20,563 bases of DNA, from positions 1 to 20,563 of the forward strand of contig SBGS01000245.1 in the NCBI GenBank assembly GCA_006226555.1, read 5' to 3'. Under the pieces are notes generated by a model, which saw only the letters and a list, made by a program, of their open reading frames with translations, was not told the origin of the DNA and did no database searches. Shown piece after piece: positions 1 to 7,595 of this stretch. Position 1 is the first letter of the stretch, and the number at the start of each line of letters is the position of its first letter. This stretch comes from Bacteroidota bacterium (lineage in GTDB: Bacteria > Bacteroidota > Bacteroidia > Flavobacteriales_D > Crocinitomicaceae). Made by a program: the position numbers and the translations under genes.

Positions 1-1424
1 CCTGTTACTGTATATGTTGAAACACCTACACCCTGAACAAAAGCCACTCCATCGGTAACGCCATTATCCCAGGAATAATTTAATGCTCCTGAACCATACA
101 GTGTAACATCCGTCCCTTCGCAAATGGTTTGATCCATTCCCGCACTTACATTCGGTAAGGCCCAAACGGTAACGTTTACCTGATCTGTATTCTGACATCC
201 GTTGACATCTGTTCCAATAACGGTATAGGTAGTCGTACCAACACTTTGTATGAAAGGAATCCCATTACTTACACCATTATCCCAAGCGTAATTCTGAGCT
301 CCCGAACCTGATAGCGTTACTGCAACTCCGTCACATACCATTTGATCCGGTCCGGCAGAAACAACGGGAAGCAGATTTACCGTAACCTGCACTTGATCAC
401 TTCCGGAACATCCGTTTGCATCTGTTCCGATCACATTATAAACTGTTGTTCCGAGAGGTGGAAAGAACGGAACTCCATTCACCACGCCATTATCCCATAT
501 ATAGTTTATCGCTCCTGCACCATTTAGGGTCACCTGAACATTCTCGCATACTATCTGATCAGATCCGGCATTCACATTAGGTAATGCCCAAATGGTAACA
601 TCTACTTGATCTGTATTTTGACATCCGTTCACATCTGTTCCTATAACCGTATATGTAATGGTTCCAACACCTTGTCCGAATGGGACACCATTTGTAACCC
701 CTTGGTCCCAAGTGTAATTCGACGCTCCATTACCCGTTAAGGTAATAGCAGAACCGAAACATGCTTGTTGGTCTGGACCTGCGCTTACATTTGGTAGCGC
801 CCATACGTTCACATCTACTTGATCCGTATTCTGACAACCATTTGCGTCCGTACCTGTTACAGTGTAAGTTATTGTGCCTGCACCTTGAACAAATGGAACT
901 CCATTGCTGATACCATTGTCCCAAAGGTAATTAACCGCTCCTGAGCCACTCAAGGTTACTGCAACTCCTGCGCACACTGATTGATCAGGTCCGGCATTTA
1001 CTACAGGCAATGGATTAACTAAAATATCAACCTGATCTGTATTTTGACAACCGTTATTGTCTGTTCCTACAACTATATAAGTAGTTGTCCCGACGCCTTG
1101 TACGAATGGAACCCCATCCAATACGCCGTTATCCCATGCGTAGTTTACCGCACCAGATCCGCTCAGCGTAACTGCGGTGCCATCACAAACAGTCTGATCC
1201 AAACCGGCATTCACATTTGGTAAAGCCCAAACTGTCACATCCACCTGATCGGTATTCTGACAACCGTTGATATCGGTTCCTGTAACGGTGTATGTAGTCG
1301 TTCCTACTGCTTGCACAAAAGGAACGCCATTCGTTACTCCGTTGTTCCATACATAGTTCACTGCACCAGCACCGGATAAAGTCACAGGAGCACCATCACA
1401 CACAAACTGATCCGGACCTGCGTT
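1..1424 (-). repeat. Tandem coding repeat, 213-bp period, six complete units plus one cut by the edge
   Basis: The units, read on the minus strand, are 1212-1424, 999-1211, 786-998, 573-785, 360-572, 147-359 and a partial 1-146. The period is exactly 213 bp (71 codons), as shown by the CQNTDQV codons recurring at 213-base steps (for example + strand 181, 394, 607, 820, 1033, 1246). The protein consensus starts [NS]AG.DQ.VC.G..VTL and includes GA.NY.W.NGV.NGVPF, then TYTV.GTD.NGCQNTDQV, then a linker W-ALPNV or N-PLPVV. The DNA copies differ at many third codon positions although the protein is conserved. The copies are therefore old rather than recently amplified. Each unit probably folds as one disulfide-stapled beta-sandwich (inference). 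Confidence 0.95.
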
Positions 1425-2369
1425 CACCAGAGGTAACGGGTTTTCTATGATCAATGCAGAGTCTGAAGCGATCAAACAACCCGAATTATCGGATACAAAA
1501 ACCGTATAAACACCGGAAATACCATTCTCTGTATTCGACGATGAACCCGAACTCCAGTTGATATTGTATGGCGGTGTACCTCCGGCAACAGATGCTGTCA
1601 TAAGGATTGAAGGATCACCAAAACATCGGTACGCAGTGTCGATATCAATATCCACTGTTACCGGAGAAACAAAGTTTACGCGAATTGTATCACAGATTGG
1701 ATTTGGATTACAACCACCGATGTCGTTTCCGCATACCAGATAATCCACATAAGCCGGAGGATTTGAAGGTGCATTCACGAATGTTGTATCACATCCACTT
1801 GTACATGAAAGCAGACCGTCGTACGCTCCCACAGCTCCTGGAGCTATGCTCGTCCAGCTCATAGAAGGTTCATTGTAGAAATTAGCATAAATAAATCCTT
1901 GACATCCGCTATTCAAGGTAATATCAGGTCCAATCATTGGATCCGGATAAGCAGTTACTGAAAAAGAGTTGTTATTATTTCCTGGTTTACAGAAAGTTAA
2001 ATGATGCGGTCCAACCCCACTAATACAAATCGGTTGACCAACAGGTATTGCGGGCCCACAATCGATCTGGTAGTATAAAGCTCCAGGAGGAATTGCTCCT
2101 GATGCGATATCGAAACTGATGGCGATCGTATTCGGATGTAAGGTGATCACGAATTCCAGACAGTTATCCGGATTACTTGCTCCACAACATAGACCATCAC
2201 GTACAATACCTGGACTTGTCCATGACATGTACGGTGAAGCTGTGAGATCAACATTCATTGTTGGAACGACAGAATCACAGTATTGCGCCTGTGCGTTCCA
2301 AACAGAAAAGATAAAAGAGAAGAAAAAGAATAGTCTCCTAAAACCGAAAGTAGTGTCGAGCGTTTTCAT
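1..2369 (-). CDS. Giant secreted Ig/PKD-like repeat protein, N-terminal part (3' end beyond left edge)
   Basis: About 789 codons are open from the ATG at 2367-2369 to the window edge; the C-terminus is missing. The protein begins with a signal peptide (residues 1-29, Phe-rich core, ending NAQAQ). Residues about 30-240 form a Cys-rich N-terminal region, with a CCG motif and a later PHHLTFCKPGNN stretch, of a kind common in large flavobacterial secreted proteins. Next, about residues 240-310, is a SprB-like repeat with RCFG, GGTPPY and SDNSGC. From residue 316 a 71-residue module repeats to the edge, each copy with a Cys near position 9 and another in NGCQN at position 55. I infer a cell-surface or secreted adhesin-like protein exported by Sec and then T9SS. 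The expected C-terminal sorting domain would lie outside the window. The exact function is unknown. The gene is divergent from the fructosamine kinase gene, and I could not identify a convincing promoter for it. Confidence 0.88.
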   Translation of the reverse strand, partial: MKTLDTTFGFRRLFFFFSFIFSVWNAQAQYCDSVVPTMNVDLTASPYMSWTSPGIVRDGLCCGASNPDNCLEFVITLHPNTIAISFDIASGAIPPGALYYQIDCGPAIPVGQPICISGVGPHHLTFCKPGNNNNSFSVTAYPDPMIGPDITLNSGCQGFIYANFYNEPSMSWTSIAPGAVGAYDGLLSCTSGCDTTFVNAPSNPPAYVDYLVCGNDIGGCNPNPICDTIRVNFVSPVTVDIDIDTAYRCFGDPSILMTASVAGGTPPYNINWSSGSSSNTENGISGVYTVFVSDNSGCLIASDSALIIENPLPLVNAGPDQFVCDGAPVTLSGAGAVNYVWNNGVTNGVPFVQAVGTTTYTVTGTDINGCQNTDQVDVTVWALPNVNAGLDQTVCDGTAVTLSGSGAVNYAWDNGVLDGVPFVQGVGTTTYIVVGTDNNGCQNTDQVDILVNPLPVVNAGPDQSVCAGVAVTLSGSGAVNYLWDNGISNGVPFVQGAGTITYTVTGTDANGCQNTDQVDVNVWALPNVSAGPDQQACFGSAITLTGNGASNYTWDQGVTNGVPFGQGVGTITYTVIGTDVNGCQNTDQVDVTIWALPNVNAGSDQIVCENVQVTLNGAGAINYIWDNGVVNGVPFFPPLGTTVYNVIGTDANGCSGSDQVQVTVNLLPVVSAGPDQMVCDGVAVTLSGSGAQNYAWDNGVSNGIPFIQSVGTTTYTVIGTDVNGCQNTDQVNVTVWALPNVSAGMDQTICEGTDVTLYGSGALNYSWDNGVTDGVAFVQGVGVSTYTVT

Positions 2370-2588
2370 GATCAAAAATTTTAGGGGTTCTACTTGTAAA
2401 ACGCCACAAGTTTTAAATGGTTGCTATGCACGCATATATTATGTGCTCATAATTTATCATCTCTTAATTTCGCTGGTTTATCGACAAAAGGAAGGGAATT
2501 AACTTAGTTTTAGAGTTATTTATCCATTTAGATCCATTGTATTCTATTGTTTATTTAATAGCTTTCAATGATCATAATGTAGTTTTCA
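2370..2588. other. Divergent intergenic region, 219 bp
   Basis: This AT-rich spacer separates the leftward repeat-protein gene from the rightward fructosamine kinase gene. A good Bacteroidota promoter faces right at 2537-2566. I found no exact leftward TAnnTTTG box. I see no small gene or RNA gene in it. Confidence 0.6.
2537..2566 (+). promoter_or_regulatory. Predicted promoter of the fructosamine kinase gene
   Basis: TTG at 2537-2539 is followed by exactly 19 bases and then TAGCTTTC at 2559-2566. This matches the Bacteroidota consensus TTG-N19-TAnnTTTG with one mismatch in the last base. The predicted transcript starts near 2571 and has a leader of about 18 bases. Confidence 0.6.
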
Positions 2589-3446
2589 ATGAATATATCT
2601 GAGGTAATTCATAAAATCATCAAACAAGAAGGATTAAGCACTAATCCTTCTGATGTTCAATGTATTTCAGGTGGTCAGAAGAACGGTGTTTACCGCATTC
2701 TTACAAAAAAAGAACAACTGATCATCAAGCTTGGAGAAGAATTACCTCCAGAGATCTATAAAAAGGAGGATGATGGATTACGCGCACTAAGAGATACCAG
2801 GACCTTTGTTATTCCAGAAGTAATTGCGACGGGAAGTATAAATGGATTTCAATACATTTTAATGACCTTTCTATCAGAAGGAAAACCCAACTGGAAAGAA
2901 TTTGGCACCAGGCTTGCCGAATTACACCTACATTCATCTGAACAATTCGGTTGGCACGAAGACAACTACTTAGCGACACTAGGTCAATCCAATAAGTGGC
3001 GAGATAGCTGGACTGACTTCTATATTCATGAACGCATCTTACCTCAATTGGAGCTGGCAAAACGATCAGGTTTTCTCCAACCTGTTTCTATGAATATAAT
3101 GACAAGGTTGGAAAACTGGATGAGTGACAATTGTCCCGACTCCAAACCGGCATTGCTACATGGAGATCTCTGGACCGGGAATGCGCTATTTGACGAAGAT
3201 GGAAACCCCGCATTAATAGACCCTGCTGTTTACTACGGAAACCGTGAAATGGATCTCGCTATGATGCAGTTGTTTGGCGGATTTCCGGCCGAAACATATA
3301 GCGCATACTTGGACTATTATCCCCTTGATCATGAGTGGAAAAGCCGTATTGCACTATATCAGCTCTACCCGATTTTAGTACATGTAAACCTGTTTGGTTC
3401 AAGCTATGAAAGACAGGCAATATCGATTTTACAACAATACAGCTGA
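2589..3446 (+). CDS. Fructosamine kinase / ketosamine-3-kinase family protein
   Basis: The 285-residue protein has the normal length for the bacterial fructosamine kinase family (FN3K-like, related to aminoglycoside phosphotransferases). These enzymes phosphorylate the sugar of glycated amines at O-3, so the adduct decomposes and the protein or amino acid is repaired. Visible landmarks are a Lys in LIIKLGE (residue 47) that fits the ATP-binding lysine, GWHEDNYL at 121-128, the catalytic loop HGDLWTGN at 191-198 (Asp193), and the metal-binding DPA at 211-213 in place of DFG. It is cytosolic, with no signal peptide. The gene has its own promoter and ends 26 bp before hutG in the same direction. 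The family is clear, but whether the substrate is a protein or a small glycated amine cannot be read from sequence. Confidence 0.93.
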   Translation: MNISEVIHKIIKQEGLSTNPSDVQCISGGQKNGVYRILTKKEQLIIKLGEELPPEIYKKEDDGLRALRDTRTFVIPEVIATGSINGFQYILMTFLSEGKPNWKEFGTRLAELHLHSSEQFGWHEDNYLATLGQSNKWRDSWTDFYIHERILPQLELAKRSGFLQPVSMNIMTRLENWMSDNCPDSKPALLHGDLWTGNALFDEDGNPALIDPAVYYGNREMDLAMMQLFGGFPAETYSAYLDYYPLDHEWKSRIALYQLYPILVHVNLFGSSYERQAISILQQYS

Positions 3447-3459
3447 AGCATACTTTTCT

Positions 3460-3467
3460 TACCTTTG
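3460..3467 (+). promoter_or_regulatory. Exact -7 box of hutG, placed for a leaderless mRNA
   Basis: TACCTTTG matches TAnnTTTG exactly and ends five bases before the hutG ATG at 3473. No TTG stands at the usual spacing upstream. The transcript would start at or within a base of the start codon. Confidence 0.6.
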
Positions 3468-3472
3468 ATGGT

Positions 3473-4279
3473 ATGGAAGAACCATTCGTGATCATTGAAC
3501 CTAAAGGACCAAAAGTTCCTTTTATCCTGAGTGTACCGCACTGTGGTACCGCATTCCCTGAAGAACTCAAAGACGCATTTATAGCAGATAAAATGGCTCA
3601 GCCAGACGATACCGACTGGTACGTTCATGACCTCTATAATTTTGCATCAGAGCTTGGTATCACTATTATTCATGCGCGTTATTCACGCTGGGTGATCGAC
3701 CTGAACAGAGACCCGGAAAGCAAGCCGTTATATAATGACGGTAGGATCATAACCGCATTGACCACGACAACAGACTTTTTTGGTAACCCAATATACCTGA
3801 GTGAAGCACATCACCCGGATCAGCATGAAGTTGAAAGACGCCTAAAACATTATTATTGGCCATATATCAATAAGGTTCAGGAATTACTGGAAGACCGTAA
3901 ACGCGAATTCGGTAAAGTAATTCTTTGGGATGCACATTCCATTCGTCACTTCGTACCTACGATCAGAAAGGAGATTTTTCCGGATATGATCCTCGGTACA
4001 AATGATGGTCAATCGGCAGATCAAAAATTGATTGATATCACACTGAATGCACTTCGAAAAAGCGCTCGTCAAGTCAATTACAATGATCCTTTTAAAGGTG
4101 GTTTCATTACACGAAACTTTGGAAACCCGAAGAATAATGTTCACGCCTTGCAACTGGAAATGAACAAGATCCTCTATATGGATGACGAAGAACTAAACTT
4201 CAATACGGAAAGAGCGAATGAGATCAGACTCTATTTGAAAGATGCCTTCAAACAACTAATTGCAGCAATAGAATCATGA
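3473..4279 (+). CDS. hutG: N-formylglutamate amidohydrolase (N-formylglutamate deformylase)
   Basis: The 268-residue cytosolic enzyme hydrolyses N-formyl-L-glutamate to glutamate and formate, the last step of the five-step histidine degradation route. Family landmarks are VPHCGTAFP (residues 21-29), DTDWYV (46-51), SRWVIDLNR (71-79) and a metal-ligand-like LWDAHSIRH (151-159). The next gene, hutF, makes its substrate, and the two overlap by four bases (ATGA), which indicates translational coupling. The start is fixed by ATG 3473, directly behind an exact -7 box. The pairing with hutF makes the assignment firm. Genes for the earlier steps (hutH, hutU, hutI) are not in this window. Confidence 0.93.
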   Translation: MEEPFVIIEPKGPKVPFILSVPHCGTAFPEELKDAFIADKMAQPDDTDWYVHDLYNFASELGITIIHARYSRWVIDLNRDPESKPLYNDGRIITALTTTTDFFGNPIYLSEAHHPDQHEVERRLKHYYWPYINKVQELLEDRKREFGKVILWDAHSIRHFVPTIRKEIFPDMILGTNDGQSADQKLIDITLNALRKSARQVNYNDPFKGGFITRNFGNPKNNVHALQLEMNKILYMDDEELNFNTERANEIRLYLKDAFKQLIAAIES

Positions 4280-5655
4280 CAGCATATCATTTTGAAAAAA
4301 TATTATTCAACGAGGGTGTTCAATCAAATGTATTGATCCGTGTGGATAATAATGGTATGATCCTGGCCATTGAGAAGGATGCAGAAAAGCAAGGAGAAAT
4401 TCAAATAGTCAAAGGACTTACACTACCCGGCTTTCAAAATGCACATTCTCATGCCTTTCAGTACGCCATGGCGGGATTAGCTGAGGTTCATGATCCAACT
4501 AAGCGATCTGACAGTTTCTGGACCTGGCGCAATGCAATGTATGACCTGGCGCTGTCTATTGATCCAGACGATCTTGAAGCCATCGCCGGAATGTTATATG
4601 CCGAAATGCTTTCCGCGGGTTATACGAATGTGGCAGAATTCCATTATGTACATCACAACAAAGATGGAAAACCGTATGCATCTATCTCTGAGATGGGAAG
4701 TCGGCTTATAGCAGCCGCAAAGAAAACCGGTATTAACATTACTCTTGTTCCGATCTTCTATCAAAAAGGTGGATTTGGAGTGCCCGCAGTAGAGGGACAA
4801 AAGCGATTTCTTTCTGCCAACATGGAGGATTATCTAAAGCTACTCGAAAGCAGCAAACTTGATTGCCTGCACTATGAAGGTGCTAATGTTGGAATCGGGA
4901 TCCATTCCATGCGCGGAGTAGATCCTGAAGAAATAAAACGCACAAGTCTTGCAGGACCACAAGATATTCCTTTTCATATACACATTTCTGAACAGCTCAA
5001 GGAAGTTCAAGACTCTCTGGCTTATTTAAGACAGCGTCCCGTTGAATGGTTTGCACATAACATCGCTATGAATGATCGCTATCATCTAGTTCATGCAACT
5101 CATCTTACACCGGAAGAAGTAAAGGCGATCAGTAGTTCGGGTGCTAATGTGGTGATCTGTCCAACAACAGAAGGGAACCTTGGTGACGGTCTATTTCCTC
5201 TTCACGACTATCAACAGCAAAATGGACAATGGAGTATTGGAACAGATAGTCACGTGAGTCTGGACCCATTGGAAGAACTAAGATTATTAGACTACGGACA
5301 ACGTCTTACGACACATAGTCGAATGACCTTTGCTCACACTTCGGGAGATTCAGGAGCATTTGCGATCGAACAGGCATTGTTATCCGGTAGAAAGGCCATG
5401 AATGATTACACGACTGATTTTTTTGCGATCGGTAGTCCTTTGAATGCCGCTACTTATGATACCAGTACACCGCTATTGGCCGCCAGTGAAGATGCCAAAT
5501 TGATCTCGACCCTTGTTTATTCCTGTTCATCTAAACACGCAAAACAAACCATTTCTCGCGGTGTGGTTGTCAGTCGGGATGGAACGCACATTTCTCAAAA
5601 TGAGATCAGTGATCAATTTGTACAGACATTGAAGAAATTAGGTAACCGATTGTGA
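4276..5655 (+). CDS. hutF: Formimidoylglutamate deiminase
   Basis: The 459-residue protein belongs to the amidohydrolase superfamily and has the usual HutF length. HutF deaminates N-formimidoyl-L-glutamate to N-formylglutamate and ammonia, which HutG then deformylates. Visible zinc-site residues are the HSH of NAHSHAFQ (His57, His59), HIHISEQ in the middle of the protein, HATHLT, and the Asp of GTDSHVSLD. The SFWTWRNAMY stretch after the first metal motif is typical of HutF. The start codon overlaps the hutG stop. The TGA stop at 5653-5655 directly abuts the stop codon of the convergent ABC ATPase gene with no spacer. No terminator is visible after it. Confidence 0.95.
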   Translation: MTAYHFEKILFNEGVQSNVLIRVDNNGMILAIEKDAEKQGEIQIVKGLTLPGFQNAHSHAFQYAMAGLAEVHDPTKRSDSFWTWRNAMYDLALSIDPDDLEAIAGMLYAEMLSAGYTNVAEFHYVHHNKDGKPYASISEMGSRLIAAAKKTGINITLVPIFYQKGGFGVPAVEGQKRFLSANMEDYLKLLESSKLDCLHYEGANVGIGIHSMRGVDPEEIKRTSLAGPQDIPFHIHISEQLKEVQDSLAYLRQRPVEWFAHNIAMNDRYHLVHATHLTPEEVKAISSSGANVVICPTTEGNLGDGLFPLHDYQQQNGQWSIGTDSHVSLDPLEELRLLDYGQRLTTHSRMTFAHTSGDSGAFAIEQALLSGRKAMNDYTTDFFAIGSPLNAATYDTSTPLLAASEDAKLISTLVYSCSSKHAKQTISRGVVVSRDGTHISQNEISDQFVQTLKKLGNRL

Positions 5656-6333
5656 TTAGGTGCTTATAATGCGACCATCTTCCATATGAATGGTTCGATG
5701 TGTACGTGCAGCAAACTCTTCATCATGAGTCACAATTAAAAGCGATAATCCTTTTTCCTGGCAGAGATCGTTGAAGATATTATAGACATTTTCAGAATTC
5801 TTGCTGTCCAGATTTCCCGTTGGTTCATCACCCATAATAATTGCCGGATCATTAATGAGTGCACGTGCGATCGCTACACGTTGTTTCTGTCCTCCGGAAA
5901 GTCGACTGGCTCTTTTTTTAGCTTCACTTTCAATACCCAGCAAACGAAGTTTTTCATACGCATCGTGCTCTACTTCTTCCCTACTTTTAATATTGCGTTT
6001 CAACCCCGGCAACATAACATTCTGAAGAACCGAAAACTCACTTAACAAATAGTGAAACTGAAATACAAACCCGATATTCTCATTTCTGATCTGCGCCAGC
6101 TCATTCTGAGACCTGCCTGTAATAAGCTGATCATTTAAAAAGAGCTCACCTTCGTAATCTGTATCCATCGTTGACAATATATAGAGCAACGTAGATTTCC
6201 CACAACCGGATTTACCCATAATGGATACGAACTCACCTTGATCGATCGTAAAGTTGATGTCCTTCAATACATGGAAATCTACAGGTTTGTAGAAATGCTT
6301 ATTGATATTCTTTGCCTCTATAATCTTACTCAT
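5656..6333 (-). CDS. ABC transporter ATP-binding protein (LolD/MacB-type)
   Basis: This 225-residue ATPase is the last gene of a three-gene operon, with two bases separating it from the permease gene. It carries Walker A GKSGCGKST (about 40-48), Q-loop FQFHYLLSEF (Gln92), signature LSGGQKQRVAIARAL (from 145), Walker B IIMGDEPTGNLDS (from 165) and H-loop VTHDEE. The short single-domain form and the NIGFVFQ-type Q-loop fit the LolD/MacB/FtsE subgroup, which drives periplasmic conformational work rather than import. With its neighbours it forms a DevBCA/MacAB-like exporter. The substrate is not evident. Its stop touches the hutF stop. Confidence 0.95.
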   Translation of the reverse strand: MSKIIEAKNINKHFYKPVDFHVLKDINFTIDQGEFVSIMGKSGCGKSTLLYILSTMDTDYEGELFLNDQLITGRSQNELAQIRNENIGFVFQFHYLLSEFSVLQNVMLPGLKRNIKSREEVEHDAYEKLRLLGIESEAKKRASRLSGGQKQRVAIARALINDPAIIMGDEPTGNLDSKNSENVYNIFNDLCQEKGLSLLIVTHDEEFAARTHRTIHMEDGRIIST

Positions 6334-6335
6334 AC

Positions 6336-7595
6336 CTACTGTCCTCTGATAATATCAACCGGATCAATGCGTTTTGCTCTTCGCGAAGGCAAATAACCTG
6401 CGAAGAATGTGGACACCAAAGCGAAAATTATAGCGATCACATAATACATTGGCTCAAAGTTAACCGGATACGTTTTGATGGTCGGTAAAGCCTCCGTCTC
6501 AAAAGGAGTTCTAGAGATCAACAGTGAAATAAAATACCCAACGATAACACCCAGAATTCCACCCAGCAAACCTATGATCATGGCTTGACTTAAGAAGATC
6601 CTTTCCACATCCCTTCCGGAAAACCCAGTTGCTTTAAGAATTGCGATATCATTCATTTTCTCATAGATCAGCATGTTTAGGATATTATATATCCCGAAAC
6701 CAGCGACTATAAGCAAGGTGATCGAAACGGCATAGGAGATCAATGTCCGGATCGATGAACCCGTATCAAATTGAGCGTTCGCCGTTTGAATATCCACAGC
6801 ATTCACTTCGTAGTTGTCCTCTATATCCTTTGAAAGCTCGGGCGCGAGGTTCATGTCCTTTAACTTCACATTAATATCAGTAATATAGTTTACTGATTGT
6901 CCCATAATTCGCTGGGCTGTCTTAAGACTGACATAACTTTGAATGTTATCAATATCAGCCAGTCCACTTTGAAAGAATCCAACGACCTTTAATTGAAAAA
7001 TGGTACCTGTTGGCGAAATGACCTGTATTTTATCCCCTGAGCTGACCGACATTTTCTTGGCAGCACCAATACCCAGCAGAATACCATTATCAATTGTTGC
7101 AAGGTTCTCCGCCTTCCCGCCTACTATGTAATCAGAAAGCTGATAGTTTTCCGATTCCATAAGGACATCCACCCCGATCAGAGAGGCACTTAACTGAGTT
7201 GAACCAGCTAAATAAAAGCCCTGTGCCCTCACCATTGGTGTAACGGCTTTAACCTCTTTCAAAGCTGCCAATTCACGCATTAGGGCATTTGCATTGCGCA
7301 CCCGTGTTTGTTTTCTTTTAGGCCGAACCGATCTTACAATCTTCTTGTGCTCGTTGTACTTACTTACTTTTTCGATCGGTTGTGATTTGCTTGGAGCCAG
7401 CTCATTGTAGATATGAATATGCGGTGTTCTGTTCAAGATCATCCCATCAAGAAGTCCATTTAATCCGGTCATAAACCCCATCATGATCACATACGATGCT
7501 ATACCGAATGTTACCCCCAATGCAGCTACGATCGTTTGACGCTTTCTGGTCAAAAGATGTGTTCTTGCTATTGAAAAGATGATGCTGTACTTCAA
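6336..7595 (-). CDS. ABC transporter permease, FtsX/MacB/LolE-like
   Basis: The 419-residue protein has the four-helix FtsX/MacB layout. There is one N-terminal membrane helix (about residues 22-43), a large periplasmic domain of MacB_PCD type, and three C-terminal helices (about 286-309, 335-361, 382-401). It ends with the typical GYLPSRRAKRIDPVDIIRG tail, and the coupling segment IAILKATGFSGRDV is also present. A strongly basic stretch (around residues 75-100, with RPKRKQTR) sits early in the periplasmic domain and is unusual. The start codon overlaps the adaptor's stop by four bases. LolC/LolE and MacB share this fold, and the HlyD-type partner makes an efflux or mechanotransmission role more likely than lipoprotein release. 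Confidence 0.92.
   Translation of the reverse strand: MKYSIIFSIARTHLLTRKRQTIVAALGVTFGIASYVIMMGFMTGLNGLLDGMILNRTPHIHIYNELAPSKSQPIEKVSKYNEHKKIVRSVRPKRKQTRVRNANALMRELAALKEVKAVTPMVRAQGFYLAGSTQLSASLIGVDVLMESENYQLSDYIVGGKAENLATIDNGILLGIGAAKKMSVSSGDKIQVISPTGTIFQLKVVGFFQSGLADIDNIQSYVSLKTAQRIMGQSVNYITDINVKLKDMNLAPELSKDIEDNYEVNAVDIQTANAQFDTGSSIRTLISYAVSITLLIVAGFGIYNILNMLIYEKMNDIAILKATGFSGRDVERIFLSQAMIIGLLGGILGVIVGYFISLLISRTPFETEALPTIKTYPVNFEPMYYVIAIIFALVSTFFAGYLPSRRAKRIDPVDIIRGQ

Noticed and set aside
1..1424. The regular repeats suggested a CRISPR array or noncoding satellite.
   Set aside because: The 213-bp period is 71 whole codons of one open frame, with synonymous changes and conserved residues. 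It is a coding repeat.
2119..2502. A 127-codon rightward open frame opposite the start of the repeat-protein gene.
   Set aside because: It is antisense to a clear signal-peptide gene, has no recognisable domain, and crosses the divergent promoter region.
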